Shown piece by piece: positions 34,485-46,571 of a stretch of DNA of 64,000 bases. The notes under the pieces are model-generated. The model ran no database searches. It had not been told where the DNA came from and saw only the letters and a program-made list of their open reading frames with translations. Both the position numbers and the translations under genes were made by a program. The first letter of the stretch is position 1, and each line of letters begins with the position of its first letter. Source of the stretch: Thamnaconus septentrionalis (taxonomy: Eukaryota; Chordata; Actinopteri; Tetraodontiformes; Monacanthidae); the NCBI GenBank assembly GCA_009823395.1, contig CM020505.1, forward strand, positions 23,851,629-23,915,628. Direction: 5' to 3'.

Positions 34485-34547
34485 ACACAGAGAGAAACAA
34501 CTTCACACTCATATCCACCATTATGGACGATGAAGAGACGGTGAGGC

Positions 34548-34566
34548 GAGTGTGTGTGTGTGTGTC
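34548..34566. repeat. (GT)n short microsatellite
   Basis: About nine GT units. Confidence 0.85.
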
Positions 34567-34719
34567 TGGCAGTGGCAGGAAGAGGTGGTGCGAGCAGGAG
34601 GACACACACAGTCTTCTCGCTGTGTTTATGGCAGCAGGTCGATAGCTGTCAATAATCCAACTGTTCATGAGATGCAAATATCTTCTTACCCTCCAAATAC
34701 TTTATTTTTTCTTTACTCA

Positions 34720-34811
34720 TTTTCCATCTTTTTGCACTGTACCATTGCTGTCATTTTGCAAATTTCCCCATTGCAGGATTAATAAAGTCGTTCTATTCTA
34801 TTCTATTCTGT
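34720..34811 (+). mobile_element. Non-LTR retrotransposon 3' end, plus strand
   Basis: TTTTGCACTGTACCATTGCTGTC, AAATTTCCCCATTGCAGGATTAATAAAG and the (TTCTA)n tail (34792-34809) match the style of a common fish LINE 3' end ('...gtaaatttccccattgcgggactaataaaggattatctta'). AATAAA lies 10-15 bp before the tail. Only the 3' end is present. Confidence 0.7.
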
Positions 34812-35570
34812 AAGGCGACTTTGCTCATCACTGCACCACCCCACAACTTGGAGCACAAGAAATTCTAAAGCGCCCCGTGTGTGAGATCCAGCAGAACCTG
34901 AAATGAATGTTTAAACTGTCAGTCCCAGTTTCCTGTTGTACCACTTGAGGTCCAACCTTGTGTGTACCAGCTGTGACGTCAGACTGGGTTGATGAAACCA
35001 CCAGCAGCTCCATCATCTCTCTTTGGCCACCGGTAAACGATCTTATTATTTAATCAGTCCTACTTATCTTTCGAGAGCAATCAAGCTAACACACTAGCTA
35101 GCTAAATATAGCACATAAGTGTGTTTGTGTTTTCAGTTTGACTTCATGCCATCACGTCCCTGCTAACACTGCACAACGGGCCCTTCAACAAGACGTGAAC
35201 ATTCGGTGAAGGAAGTGACGTGGTTTGGATTCGATGCGACCAAATCAGCCGCAGCATCTCGGGGGTCACATGACCCAATCACCTAGATTGTCCCTGGTGT
35301 AAACACTAAGTGTGCTCTCAGTGGCGACCGCAGCGGATTGGAGGGCGGCTGGGCGACTCGCCTGCCTACTGCCTCCGTCATAACTCAATAAGGATCACTT
35401 TCACCACGGCGAGCGGCGCATTCACAGCGAGTGAAATATTAAGAGCAGCGAATGAAGCGCTGACGCTCAGCAGCCAAAGGTTTCCATTTGGGTTGTCATG
35501 TGCTGCGTGTTGGACCGGAGCTGAGCAGCGTTTGGTCGGTGGCCTGGATGAAGGTTCTGGTGCTGGCGGG

Positions 35571-35604
35571 TCTGCAGCAGCAGCGCAGCAGCAGCAGCAG
35601 CAGC
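35571..35604. repeat. (CAG)n microsatellite
   Basis: Two CAG blocks split by CG. It is the second CAG/CTG-type repeat in the window, much shorter than that at 29.2 kb. Confidence 0.9.
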
Positions 35605-35628
35605 GATCCATGGCTGCCAGATGGGTTT

Positions 35629-35668
35629 TCTTTCTTTCCTTCTTTCTTTCTTTCTGTTTCTTTCTCTG
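35629..35668. repeat. (TTTC)n microsatellite
   Basis: TTTCTTTCC/TTTCTTTC units over about 40 bp. Confidence 0.88.
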
Positions 35669-35712
35669 TTTAAGACCTGAAGAGCGGTGACTTGGACGCA
35701 ATAACCACCAGG

Positions 35713-35740
35713 ACACACACACACACACACACCCACACAC
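35713..35740. repeat. (CA)n microsatellite
   Basis: About 13 CA units with one CCC interruption. It is the first long dinucleotide array in CA orientation on this strand. Confidence 0.93.
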
Positions 35741-37169
35741 TGAACTGGCACCATTTAATGAGCCGCCACAATTTCTTCAAAGAGAAATTACATCCATTTA
35801 AACCTGTCTGACACGTGACGGCGAGGAGACGCAGGCAAAGCGTCTACCTTCGGTTTATAGCCGACGCACAAACCGCAGAGACAGAGGAGCAGAAGGAGCG
35901 CCACATGTGCAAGTTATTATGGATCGACCGGGGTCTGGGTGATGAGAGCAGCATGTACAACACTGGAGGGGGGAGGGGGCGTAATCTTTTGCACAGCATA
36001 TTTGTATGATACCAGACTTTAAAGAGTGGGAGGGGGCAGAATATCAAAGGGACGCAGTTTCAGGACAAAACGTGACCTCGCCGCCGTCCCTCCACCGGCT
36101 GTAATCGTCGTCTCTCAGCCCCATCAGATGTTCCACACCGGCGTTGATGCATCGCAGGTGATGGCAGCCGCCTGCAGGAAGGAAGGAGGACGCGCCTGGC
36201 CCATAAAAAGGGCAGAGATAGAGAAAAAAGCCAAAGACAGGAGGGCAGATTGTTTCTGGGTGAGACTCCAACGAGTCGTGAATACTGAGCCGCAGGAAGT
36301 TTGAAGGTCGCAGGGTGTAAAGTTCTGTTTGCATGCGATGACGTGAAGGCACATGGCAGAAACACATGACTATATATATATACTTTTCATTCATCACACA
36401 CCCAGGGCTTCTGTGTGAACCTGTCCTTTCTGTACAGCAGCTACGTATTTCCAGTGACTTTATTAGTATCTTTATGTGTAACTGCCATCAGACCTACAGT
36501 ACTGCGTGTGTATTTTTTCCTACTGCGTTGCAGTGCCAGTAAAATCTTCCAGGTTTGGCCTTTGACTGGTGGCTTATGGGAAAAAGTTTGTCGGTTGTGT
36601 GTCACCGTGCGGTGGCCGATGTTCACAGCTGTGCCCGGGGTTGATGGCGGGCGGTGGACACGCTGGCAACAGCGCCCCCACACACCAATATTGCATTTAT
36701 TTGACAAGAGATATATAACTATGGTCATGTTAATAGCCACCTTGCTTGCCTGGGTGCGTGTGTGTGTGTGTGCGACAGCGGCCGTGGAAGCCAGTGACAT
36801 TTTCCAGTTCACCATGTGAACGTCTATTATTAGCGAGCGCGGAGGCTGCGTGTCAGAACAGCAGCTGGGCATAAAAGAGCCCAATAAAAAGATTTATGGA
36901 GGAGCTAAAAATGAAGGGAAAAAAAACCCAAAATGAGCAGCGGACAAGTTGCCATCGCAGTCCAGCCGTCCATATATAACATGTTGGCCTGCGCTGACGC
37001 AGCAACACTGAGGAGCCGTGAAAAAAACACAAGTGCAACCAGGTGTCTGCAGCAGGAGGAAGCGGCTGTGATGGAGGAGCTGCTGGGTTCTTCCTCTCTT
37101 CTCTGATACCACCGCTGACTTCCTCAACGCTGTCACGCTCTGACGGCGAGCAGCTGGACCTTAATGTCT

Positions 37170-37518
37170 TCCACTCCTCCACTCCTCCATCGTTCCATCC
37201 CTCCATCCCTCCATCGTTCCATCCCTCCATCGTTCCATCCCTCCACTCCTCCACCCCTCCATCCCTCCACTCCTCCATCCCTTCATCCCTCCACTCCTCC
37301 ATCGTTCCATCCCTCCATTCCTCCATCCCTCCATCCCTCCACTCCTCCACCCCTCCATCCCTCCATCCCTCCACCACTCCACCCCTCCACCCCTCCATCC
37401 CTCCATCCCTCCACTCCTCCATCCCTCCATCGTTCCATCCCTCCATCCCTCCACCCCTCCACCCCTCCATCCCTCCATCCCTCAACCCCTCCACCCCTCC
37501 ACCCCTCCACCCCTCCAT
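37170..37518. repeat. 8-bp pyrimidine-rich minisatellite, about 350 bp
   Basis: Eight-base units (CCATCCCT, CCACTCCT, CCACCCCT, CCATCGTT, CCATTCCT) are shuffled over about 43 units. Long Ser/Pro/His and Gly/Trp/Arg frames across it are artefacts. The complement is purine-rich. Confidence 0.97.
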
Positions 37519-37660
37519 CAAGGAGGATGTGGAGGGGTGGGGCAGGAAGTGACACCTGGCTCTGAGGGGAGGCTGTGATATGATGGGATCACACCTGCAC
37601 CTGGTAGGGACCCCCACCCCCCCTCGGACCAGGGAACCACATCTGAGGCCAGCAGGTGTG

Positions 37661-37661
<1 letters not shown>

Positions 37662-37696
<35 letters not shown>
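37662..37696. repeat. (GT)n microsatellite
   Basis: A 35-bp GT array, one of the few GT-oriented arrays after 35 kb. Confidence 0.95.
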
Positions 37697-37699
<3 letters not shown>

Positions 37700-37800
37700 A
37701 ATGGGGGGCGTCGGGGGTCAAACCAGGCCAGTAATTCTCTTTGCGTCTTTTCTGCAGCACGTGCTTCACAGACAGACTGGAGGTGTGTGGGGGGGAGGGG

Positions 37801-37890
37801 CTGAGCCGGACTGGGCCAGGCTGGGCAAAGCCGAGCCGTGCCGAGCTGGACCGTGCCGAGCTGGACCGGGCCGGGCCGGGCCGAGCCGTC
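37801..37890. repeat. GC-rich degenerate minisatellite (GCCGAGCTGGACC)
   Basis: Two close copies of GTGCCGAGCTGGACC (37838-37867) are surrounded by looser GGGCCGGGCC/GAGCCG units. Confidence 0.75.
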
Positions 37891-38000
37891 TTTCTTTCTT
37901 TCTTCTTCCCTCGGCGGGATGCCGAGGTCTGAAAAGTCTCGTGGGAACATTTCAACGTGAACTTTTGTCTCATTTCAATCAGATTCTCTTTTGTACTCTT

Positions 38001-38035
38001 GACGGACGGACGGACGGACGGACGGACGGACGGAC
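38001..38035. repeat. (GGAC)n microsatellite
   Basis: About 8.5 perfect GGAC units. Confidence 0.96.
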
Positions 38036-38141
38036 ACCTACTTCATCAGCGGCGCTGCTGCCACCCCCCCACTTGGGTTGAAGTGGAACCTCGTGCCCCC
38101 CGACCACAACCCGACACCCTCTCATCACCCAGTCATCATCT

Positions 38142-38174
<33 letters not shown>

Positions 38175-38951
38175 AACGCAGGCTTTTGCTAGTCAGCAGT
38201 AGCCAGGCCAAATGACAAACAGGCTCCTGTTGTAAATTAAGACTCATTTTTAAAAAAAACACACAAAAACTTTTAATGGCTTGAAAAGTCTCGTAATGTT
38301 TTGCCACTAATTCCACCGTGCAACAAAAAAAAAGTGGCGCTGATGTTTTATTTCTTCTCCTCCGCTGCTTCTCGTCATCTTCGGGCCCCGATGCGTCCGA
38401 GCCGACCAGGAAGCTGACGTGGCTCTGAGAAACGGTCGGCTCTCCATCGTCGTCGTGGTCGGACGCCAAACCGTACAAAAGCATTTTTTGCGCGACTCCC
38501 CAAAAAAGTTTTTTGCTGTCACGAATCTTCACGCAGTGAACAAGCCGAAGCCGTCGTCTCGCCCGGGAATCAGGCCAAAGGAAAAAAAAAGAAACATTTC
38601 CAACACTAAGTGGTGCTATAAATCCATATCGCATGTCGAGCACTTTCTCAATTATGTTCAATTACGGAGCGCCGCATAAATCCACCAAATCTCTCTATTA
38701 TGGCCGCTTAGCTCGTTTGGTGACGCACGCCAGGAGGGAGGGAGGGGTGGGGGGGTGGCGGTGAGTTTCCAGCACCTCCTCTTGCAGACTGCAGTGAAGG
38801 TCAGGAGGTCAGCGGGCAGCGCTGCACCTCATCGTTAGCAGAGAGTCAGTGGGGAGCAGCAGTTCTCCTCCAGGCCTCCGGGGGGCGGCGTCTCCCTCGG
38901 CTGGAACCCGGGACTGGTTGACTGAGGCGGCAGGCGTGTGGCAGCGGCCAC

Positions 38952-38952
<1 letters not shown>
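38036..38952. other. Unique DNA, no gene seen
   Basis: It holds one CA array (listed) and G/C-rich runs at 38736-38760. A 178-codon minus-strand frame at 38125-38661 starts in unique sequence and ends in the CA array, and has no recognisable domain. Confidence 0.4.
38143..38172. repeat. (CA)n microsatellite
   Basis: 15 CA units. Confidence 0.96.
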
Positions 38953-39002
<50 letters not shown>

Positions 39003-39003
39003 G
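38953..39003. repeat. (CCAG)n microsatellite
   Basis: About 12 perfect CCAG units followed by CCGG. It marks the start of the most repeat-dense interval. Confidence 0.97.
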
Positions 39004-39121
39004 GCAGTGCTGGTCTTGTGGTCGTGGCTGCTTCCATGCAGAGCGGATGTGGCGCTGGTGGCAGCCGAGCGAGACTGTTTCTGGGATGTTTGTTTTGACA
39101 GTTGGGGGCTGAGACCCCACA

Positions 39122-39151
39122 GACACACACACACACACACACACACACACC
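39122..39151. repeat. (CA)n microsatellite
   Basis: A 30-bp CA array followed by CCCCTCCCC. Confidence 0.95.
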
Positions 39152-39307
39152 CCTCCCCAAAACATTACACGCTGGCTGTTTCAGGGGGGAGCAGAGCAGA
39201 AGCTCGAGAGATCTTCAGAGAGCTGCAGCCCAGAGAAACACTTTGCTGCTTCTTCACAAACTCTTTTAATCTGCTCTTTTTCCTGCTTTCTATACCACCG
39301 ACTACCC

Positions 39308-39308
<1 letters not shown>

Positions 39309-39362
<54 letters not shown>
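39309..39362. repeat. (CA)n microsatellite
   Basis: A 54-bp perfect CA array. Confidence 0.97.
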
Positions 39363-39365
<3 letters not shown>

Positions 39366-39810
39366 CTGCCTTTGGGCGTATTTGCAGAAGAGAGCGGAGA
39401 CACTCGCACACTCACAACAACAACGAGGCTCAAGCAAGCCACACGCAGGAGCATTCATCACATGTCGCTGGGGCCCAGTTTGGCTTCTGAGGACCACTTC
39501 ACAATCCAAGCAGTGTTCCTCAGAGCAGCAGCACATCTGGAGAGGAGGAGGTCAACGAAAAGAAGAGAGAACTTTGAAATGGAGCAGCGGACGAGTGGCC
39601 GGTCTAGTCTGCAGACCAGAGGAGCCACCAGGAGGAGAGGAGGACGAGTGGCAGCACCCCCCCCCCCACCCCCAACTTTCTCCATATCTAACCCCCCCGA
39701 CACACATACACACACATACACACACACACATCCCTGCGGGTTTCCGTTTCTCAGCAGTGAGGCGTCGATATACGGAGCCACTTTATTACGGACAAATCCT
39801 CTTTCATGTT

Positions 39811-40507
<697 letters not shown>

Positions 40508-41285
40508 TGGAGGCGGAAGGAAGAACAGCTGGAGTGGAGATAAAACCCCTCAATGTGCAGCAGCTGCTGCAGTATTAATACAGGAGTGAAGTGTTGTGTG
40601 TGGGCTAATTGCTTTCTGCTTAACGTTGCTCTCAGAGCCGCCGCTCCTCCTTTCTGTTACACAATCACCACGGCGGCGGGAAACCAAGAGGCCTGTGAAA
40701 TTAAAGATTCCCTTTAAAAGGAAGCCCCCCCCCCCCCGACCCCCCACTCCATTCTTCTCACGGCTCAGCGGCCATAATGGAAGCAGCAACATGGTGGCAT
40801 TAGACACCTGCTACTGAGCTTCTCCCTGACAAACACCAGCGCCGCTCGTCCGTCAGGAGCCCCGTGCAAACACTTCCATAAGTGAGGCTGGAAGTTTATC
40901 ACGCCGGAAGCCTCATCCCCCCCCCCCCGCAATAACACCACGCCCACTCAAGCGGCTGAGTGCGACAGCCGCGCTGCTTTCATTAGCGCCGTGCTGCGTG
41001 TTAAAGCGGCTCTCTCCTCGCGGCCGCGCTGACGGAGGCCACATGGAAGCAGTTAAGAAACGAGGCGTCCGCTTCTCTGCTCAAAACAAAGGCACTTTTT
41101 TATTGTTTTGCCCCTCTGCTTTTCTTCTTCTTGGCCTGGTGAGCGGCCATGGCGAGCAGAGCGGCGTTCCTCCCCCGCTGAGGCCCGGACATGTGCGCCT
41201 CGTGTCTCCAGCACACTTTAATTCCACGCTGTAAAAACAGTAATCAGAGCCAGATGATGAAGAGGGACACAGTCAGGACGCTGTG

Positions 41286-41287
<2 letters not shown>
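40508..41287. other. Unique DNA, no gene seen
   Basis: C-runs lie at 40728-40745 and 40916-40928. No exon is recognised. Confidence 0.4.

Positions 41288-41319
<32 letters not shown>
41288..41319. repeat. (GT)n microsatellite
   Basis: 16 GT units. Confidence 0.96.
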
Positions 41320-41322
<3 letters not shown>

Positions 41323-41647
41323 CTTATGGAATTAATTTGAAGCTAGGTATGCTGAACGAGTCAGATCATATTGTGTCCTTCTGCACAGCGAGCAGTGCGA
41401 CAGGACAGTGGCCACTATACGGATGTTAGTCTGCATGGACAGACGTGTAGCTGGAGAACAGAGACGTAGGAGTCGGACCACCAGACAGCGGTGGTCCTGG
41501 AAAACCTGAGACGCGATCTCGTGCCATCCACTGGAAGTCAAAGGAGCTCCAGTGATTTCCAGTGAAGGCAGCAGAGCTTCAGGAGCTGAAGCCAGGCAGG
41601 CCACACGCTGAAGTGTTTTAATCATCCCAGAGCAGGAGATTAGAAAC
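41320..41647. other. Unique DNA, no gene seen
   Basis: A 116-codon minus-strand frame (41332-41682) has no recognisable domain and runs into the hAT-like segment. Nothing else is recognised. Confidence 0.35.
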
Positions 41648-41870
41648 CAGGGCTTCCCCAAACTAAGGTCCGTGGGCCACATGCGGCCCGCCTCAATCAG
41701 CAGTAGACAGATGACTCTCTTTTTTGGTCCAGTGCAGGCAAAAGATTCAGCGTTAAGTGCAGAGTTTTAAAAGCAGCAGTGGACGGATGACTCATTTTGC
41801 CCCCGGACCCCCATCACAGACAGGACAGGAAGCTGATGTGGCCCCCGGAGAAAATAAAAGACTAGTCTGG
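41648..41870. mobile_element. hAT-like remnant beside a GGTTCTA minisatellite
   Basis: The left end CAGGGCTTCCCCAAACTAAGG, GTGGGCCACATGCGGCCCGCC is typical of hAT termini. Near the right end, GATGTGGCCCCCGGAG (about 41835-41850), read in reverse, gives GGGGGCCACATC, an inverted counterpart of the left GGGCCACAT. Inside, AGCAGTAGACAGATGACTC (41700-41718) is repeated as AGCAGTGGACGGATGACTC (41776-41794). No transposase is present. Confidence 0.55.
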
Positions 41871-42321
41871 TGATCCTGGTTCTAATCTGGTGATCTTGGT
41901 TCTAATCAGGTGATCCTGGTTCTAGTCGGGTGATCCTGGTTCTAGTCTGGTGATCCTGGTTCTAATCAGGTGATCCTGGTTCTAGTCTGGTGTTCCTGGT
42001 TCTAATCAGGTGATCCTGGTTCTAATCTGGTGATCCTGGTTCTAATCAGGTGATCCTGGTTCTAGTCTGGTGTTCCTGGTTCTAATCTGGTGATCCTGGT
42101 TCTAGTCTGGTGATCCTGGTTCTAGTCTGGTGTTCCTGGTTCTAGTCAGGTGTTCCTGGTTCTAATCTGGTGATCCTGGTTCTAGTCTGGTGATCCTGGT
42201 TCTAATCTGGTGATCCTGGTTCTAGTCTGGTGATCCTGGTTCTAATCTGGTGTTCCTGGTTCTAGTCTGGTGTTCCTGGTTCTAGTCTGGTGTTCCTGGT
42301 TCTAGTCTGGTGGTCCTGGTC
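41863..42321. repeat. 20-bp minisatellite (TGGTTCTARTCTGGTGATCC), about 23 units
   Basis: Head-to-tail 20-bp units vary at three main positions: TCTAG/TCTAA, TCTGG/TCAGG and GATCC/GTTCC. The core TGGTTCTA is shared with the minisatellites inside the hAT-like elements at 12.3 and 21.8 kb. There are no spacers, so it is not a CRISPR array. Confidence 0.97.
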
Positions 42322-42678
42322 TAAACCATCAGCGTGTGCAAGGAGAGAAAAGAAGCAACGACAAACAAGGAGGAAAGAAGAGAGAGGCCGACTGTGATAA
42401 AGCAAACAGGCCCGACACCAAAATGTTTCCTCCGTCGTCCAATAGGTGGCTGACTTGTGCCGTGGGCTGAGGGGCTGCCGGTGGCGGTTCACCTCGGGGC
42501 CACGCTCCACATCTTCCAGAAGGGCGGCGCTGCTGGATGAGAGCGACGCCGTGTGACATATGAGAGGTCAGAGAGAGGGCTGCCACCGCAGGGCCGCAGC
42601 CAACACACAGGCTGGGGGGGGGGAGTTTGACACACATTATTACTGCTGCTGTCTGTCTGTCTGTCGCTCACACTGCCT

Positions 42679-42712
<34 letters not shown>

Positions 42713-42793
42713 TTTGATGCAGCTCTGCTTGTACGCAGCAAAGAAAATTAAAAGCGCTTTTTTAATGTATTTTTTTGCAGCTAGCTTCTAAAT
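42322..42793. other. Unique DNA with short simple repeats
   Basis: A G-run lies at 42614-42622, (GTCT)n at 42650-42665 and (CA)n at 42681-42709. No gene is recognised. Confidence 0.4.
42681..42709. repeat. (CA)n microsatellite
   Basis: About 14 CA units. Confidence 0.95.
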
Positions 42794-43035
42794 CAGGGGT
42801 CCACAAACATTTTTTTCAGTGGGGGCCACATCAAGTTTCCATTCAGTGATGGGGGTCCGGGGGTCAACTGCCTTTTCCCTGCACTGAACAAAGAATAGTC
42901 CTGTGCCCACTGCTGATTTAAACTCTGTGTCTGTTTCCCCGACAGTTTCGACATTTTGTCGCAACTGAGACCCGATGACGCACAAAAGTCACGCACGATG
43001 AAATAAAACATTTTTGAGGGGTGAAAATTAGCCAC
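42794..43035 (-). mobile_element. Internally deleted hAT transposon remnant, minus strand
   Basis: On the plus strand it begins CAGGGGTCCACAAAC...GGGGGCCACATCA, a hAT-type terminus. The minus-strand frame starting with Met at 42954 reads MSKLSGKQTQSLNQQWAQDY and then SLF; this resembles the start of Charlie-like hAT transposases just before their BED zinc finger ('...KQTQSLD..W...Y.F'). After about 27 residues it runs straight into the terminus sequence, so nearly the whole transposase is deleted. Family assignment is from remembered pattern and should be tested. Confidence 0.5.
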
Positions 43036-44440
43036 TGCTGTAAACAGTTGAAAACGATGATTTCAATGCGACGGAGATGAATTAACGCTTTTGTATGGAG
43101 AGCGCCCCCTCTACTCCGCTGTGGTACTGCATGCGTGGTGAACAGGGAGTCTGCATCTCTGGCTTCAGCAGCAGCAGCAGCTCCTCAAAGTGTCATTAGA
43201 GCGGTGGGGGGGCAGTGGGGGGGGGGGCTCCCCTCCCCATGATAACACGGATTTGCTCTAAAATACGCAGCTTTTTCTCTCGCAGCCTCATGAATAAGTG
43301 AGCGATGGAGGGAGGGAAAAATAAATAGAAAAGCCTCTGCATTTTCACCATCGTTCCTAATGCTCCTGCTTTTAAGATGCATAAAACATCCTCCTCCTCC
43401 TCCTCCTCCTCCTCCTCCTCCTCCTCCTCTCAGCGGTCGGTGGTGGATGGAGGTGCAGGAGCAGGAAAACAAACAGCGCCGCCAGGAGTTGTCCACACTC
43501 GGAGGCCTGGAGTCTGGTCTCGCTCGTTCCGGTCAGTCGGCCGCCGGTGGTGGCGCCACTTGCTTTCATTCATCCGGTTGTCACTGTCGGCCAGAACCAA
43601 GCATAAAAATCAACAGGACTGCAATTCTGTGCCCAAGTTTTTCTTGTCGCATTTAGAGGATTAAATCAATTGTGTTGATTCTCAATTTACTGCCGCCGCC
43701 GCCTGTAATTAGCTTATTGCTTTTGATCTGCTGTAATGTGATGAAATGGCTGGAAGCAGCTCTGCGTTGGCAGCACCGGGGGGAGGGGGAATGGGGGGGG
43801 GGGGGTACCAGGCTGTCACTGGAGTCCATCCGATTGTCCAAGCATGGTGGGGGTGGTGGTGGTGTTGGGGGGGGTGACTCGCCTGAGCAGCCGTGGACAG
43901 AGGGGCTGGCGGCTCAGTGTCGGGGGGACCACCCTCTGAGATGGCAGCGCCCCCCACCACCCTCCAGACTGAATCCCACTTCAGACTCATGTGTAATTAC
44001 AGCCCTTACCTGCTGCCCCCCCACCCCAACACCTGATACCTGCAGGTAGAGGACCTGGGGGGGGGGGGCTCTGCAATGATAGCCCCCCCGGGGCCCACTT
44101 GGAGTGAGTGGTGCTGCACTCTGACCACCCACATCAATCAAAGACCCCCCCCAACACAGAGGCTGATGATCTGTTGGGGGGGGGGTGGGGGGTTCCTCTT
44201 TCTTCTGGAGTCTGATTGTTCCACCTGGCCTCTGTTGTGCATCCCAGACGCTGCAGCACAGAGTGGGACGGGGGTCCGGGGGCAGTTGGATGTGACCCAG
44301 TGGTGGGCTTGGACTGCTTGGACTGGCCTGAAGGACGGGACGCTGCCGACGCTTCCAGGACAGGAAATCTCTCTCAAGTGATTTCTGTCAACCTGCCGCT
44401 CTGGGAGCTGACGGAGGAGACGGTTGGCTGAAGCTCGGTG
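43036..44440. other. G-run-rich unique DNA, no gene seen
   Basis: Many G homopolymers of 7-13 occur on the plus strand (43205-43228, 43778-43805, 43847-43876, 44057-44068, 44175-44192). Frames of 90-125 codons here lack recognisable domains. Confidence 0.45.
43389..43429. repeat. (CTC)n microsatellite
   Basis: About 13.5 CTC units, nearly perfect. Confidence 0.96.
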
Positions 44441-46514
44441 CCGCCGAGCCGCTCCACCTTCTTTCATCCCACCCCCCCCCTCCGCCCCCGTCCTCGCCGC
44501 CGCCCCTCCCTCGGGCTGGGAACAGACACATGGCGCTCGCTCACTCGCTCGCTCTGCAGACGGTTGTGGTTATGAAAGAGGTCATGTTGCCGCATATGGC
44601 CGCCACGTTAAAATACACACGGCTCCCGCCGCTAAAAAGCTAGCGCGGCGGCGTGTCTGCACGAGCCTGCCGGGATAAAATAAACCCTCCGTGTTTCAGC
44701 GGGCGACACGGAGAATTTTAATGATTGAGTATTTGGAATTTTGTGCATGAAATAGAAAAAAATGGGAGGGAGGGGGGGAGGGAGGGGTGGGTAAAGAGAA
44801 AGAAAAGCAGCTCCTTTTCAACTCTCAAGATATTGGCTTGGACGTCGGCAATACAGCGAGGCTTGTTTGGCTTGGCAGGGCTGTGAGCAGCACACAGTTG
44901 CCTGGGATAAGTGTGTGTCACGCGCCATCTGACAGAGTGGCCAGGAACACAGCCGCAGGCGCTGCGACCCAGGACCCAGCGCCGCCGCTCAGAGGTAGCG
45001 AGCAAAGAAAAGACAGAAAACCACACGGCCGCCCTCCGCCTGCACAGCAAACCATTACGCGGCCGCAATATTTTGGGGTTTATTTTTGCAACAATTGTGT
45101 GGATTATTTCTCTGGGCCGCTGCCGAGCTGCCGTCTGGCTCCGCGTCTCGGCCGGCCAGAAAATAAACCTTGTTTAATAATAATAAATGTGATGATAAGA
45201 CAGTAGGCTGGAGATCAGAGTGCAGATTGTGTGGGCATTAAGGGCACTGCTTTTTTATTATTATTATCTTCTGGCTTCTGTCGGCGCCGTCGCTCCTCTG
45301 ACACCAAACTGTCCAACAGCTTTGCGAGGCGCCACTTCATGTGGCGGGAAGGTCGGCGGGAAGGTCGCGGAGTCGCTGCTCCCTCTTCTATTTCCACTGC
45401 TTCTCTTCTAGTTTTCATTTCTCCCTTTAAAGACGACGGCGACGCCCACGAGCAGGACGCAAACCCTCCTGAGCTGCGAGTTCGACTCCGTTTGACGCCA
45501 TCGCTGCTCACTGTGGCCGTGTTTCCAGCGATGCAGTGCATTTCCACAGAAATATGAACTGGGTCAAACCCTCCAGACAGCACAAAACAAAACAAAGCAT
45601 AAAAAACACACACGTAAAGGTTGTGTGTTGGCGTTCGTGGCCGCAAGAAGTTCAAGAGGGCGACGACTGGTTTGGTCTGGGTTGGTGGACGCCCATTTTT
45701 ACAACATCGGCTGCGTTTTGCGTCTGTGACCTGTGGCAGGAAGACGGCGTCCACCTCTCAACCCCACCCCCCCACCACACACACACACACACACACACAC
45801 CACTTCTTTTGGTTTCCCTCCAGCTGCCAGGTCATGCACCAGCAAAGCATTGTGGGAAGAGACGGGTGGCTGAGGTGGAGGCGCTGGTGGTGGAAAGAGC
45901 TTAAAAACATGTGTAATGAGAAAACACGTGGTGTGTAACTATTGGAAGTCATCAACAACAGAAAATAATTAAAGCCGGCTGAAGTCGCAGAGGGAGAGGG
46001 GGGAGTAAAAAGAGAAAAAGCCGGAGTGAAGGCGAAGTCTCTGGCGGCCGGGAGGCCACTGTCATCATGTCTCAGGAATTAGGCAAACACATGCTGGTCT
46101 GCTGCCGTTGAAACCGAGGCGCCTCGCTCAGCCTGCGGTTTTGGGAACATGAAAGAGTTTGTGGGATGAGCAGGAGGACTGGGCCCGGCCGAGCCGCTGC
46201 CTGCCAGCGCAGCCAACTGGCAGCCAAGTGCGATTGTGGGACGCAGGCAAGAGAGGAATTTGGTTACATTATTCCAGAGAGGAGCGCCGCTCCAAACAAA
46301 CCCAGCAACAGGCTGCTGAGCAAACTGTTCTGTCCGCACTCCAGCCCCTCCCCTCCTCTTCCCCCGCCCACCACCACCACCATTAAACCCTGCCGCTGTG
46401 GTGGGTGAGGAGGGTGAGGAGCGGCGAGCGACTCCCACCTGACACAAGGGTGGAGGGAGGGAGGAATGCAAAGGGCTTCAGGTTCACAGTTGCAGCTCAG
46501 GACCCTGGCGGAGG
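44441..46514. other. GC-rich unique DNA, no gene recognised
   Basis: CpG-rich stretches occur at 44440-44660 and 44930-45150. ATGGCCGCC at 44596-44604 resembles a YY1 site. A minus-strand 179-codon frame (45215-45754) has no recognisable domain. No splice-supported exon was found. Confidence 0.35.
45776..45801. repeat. (CA)n microsatellite
   Basis: About 13 CA units. Confidence 0.95.
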
Positions 46515-46571
46515 AATCACTCCATCACTCCATCACTCCATCACTCCATCACTCCATCACTCCATCACTCC
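46515..46571. repeat. 8-bp minisatellite (ATCACTCC)n
   Basis: Seven exact 8-bp units. The unit differs by one base from the CCATCCCT unit of the 37.2-kb array. Confidence 0.96.

Larger units (their letters stand above)
34812..37169. other. Mostly unique DNA, no gene seen
   Basis: No exon is recognised. Simple repeats are listed separately; short GT runs also occur at 36755-36772 and TA at 36371-36381. Minus-strand frames of 100-147 codons at 36.0-36.9 kb have no recognisable domain. Confidence 0.35.
37519..38000. other. Repeat-flanked unique DNA, no gene seen
   Basis: It contains the GT array and GCCGAGCTGGACC minisatellite listed separately, plus a TTTC run at 37890-37904. Confidence 0.4.
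39004..39810. other. Repeat-rich interval with unique islands
   Basis: Unique sequence lies between the two CA arrays. There is a C-run at 39656-39672 and further CA units at 39702-39731. No exon is recognised; a 546-codon plus-strand frame from 38938 exists only because CA and CT repeats lack stops. Confidence 0.5.

Noticed and set aside
36853..37950. 365-codon minus-strand frame
   Set aside because: Its middle third is the 8-bp minisatellite; the flanks have no recognisable domain.
41863..42321. CRISPR-like regular repeat
   Set aside because: The units are contiguous 20-mers with no unique spacers, and the DNA is vertebrate.
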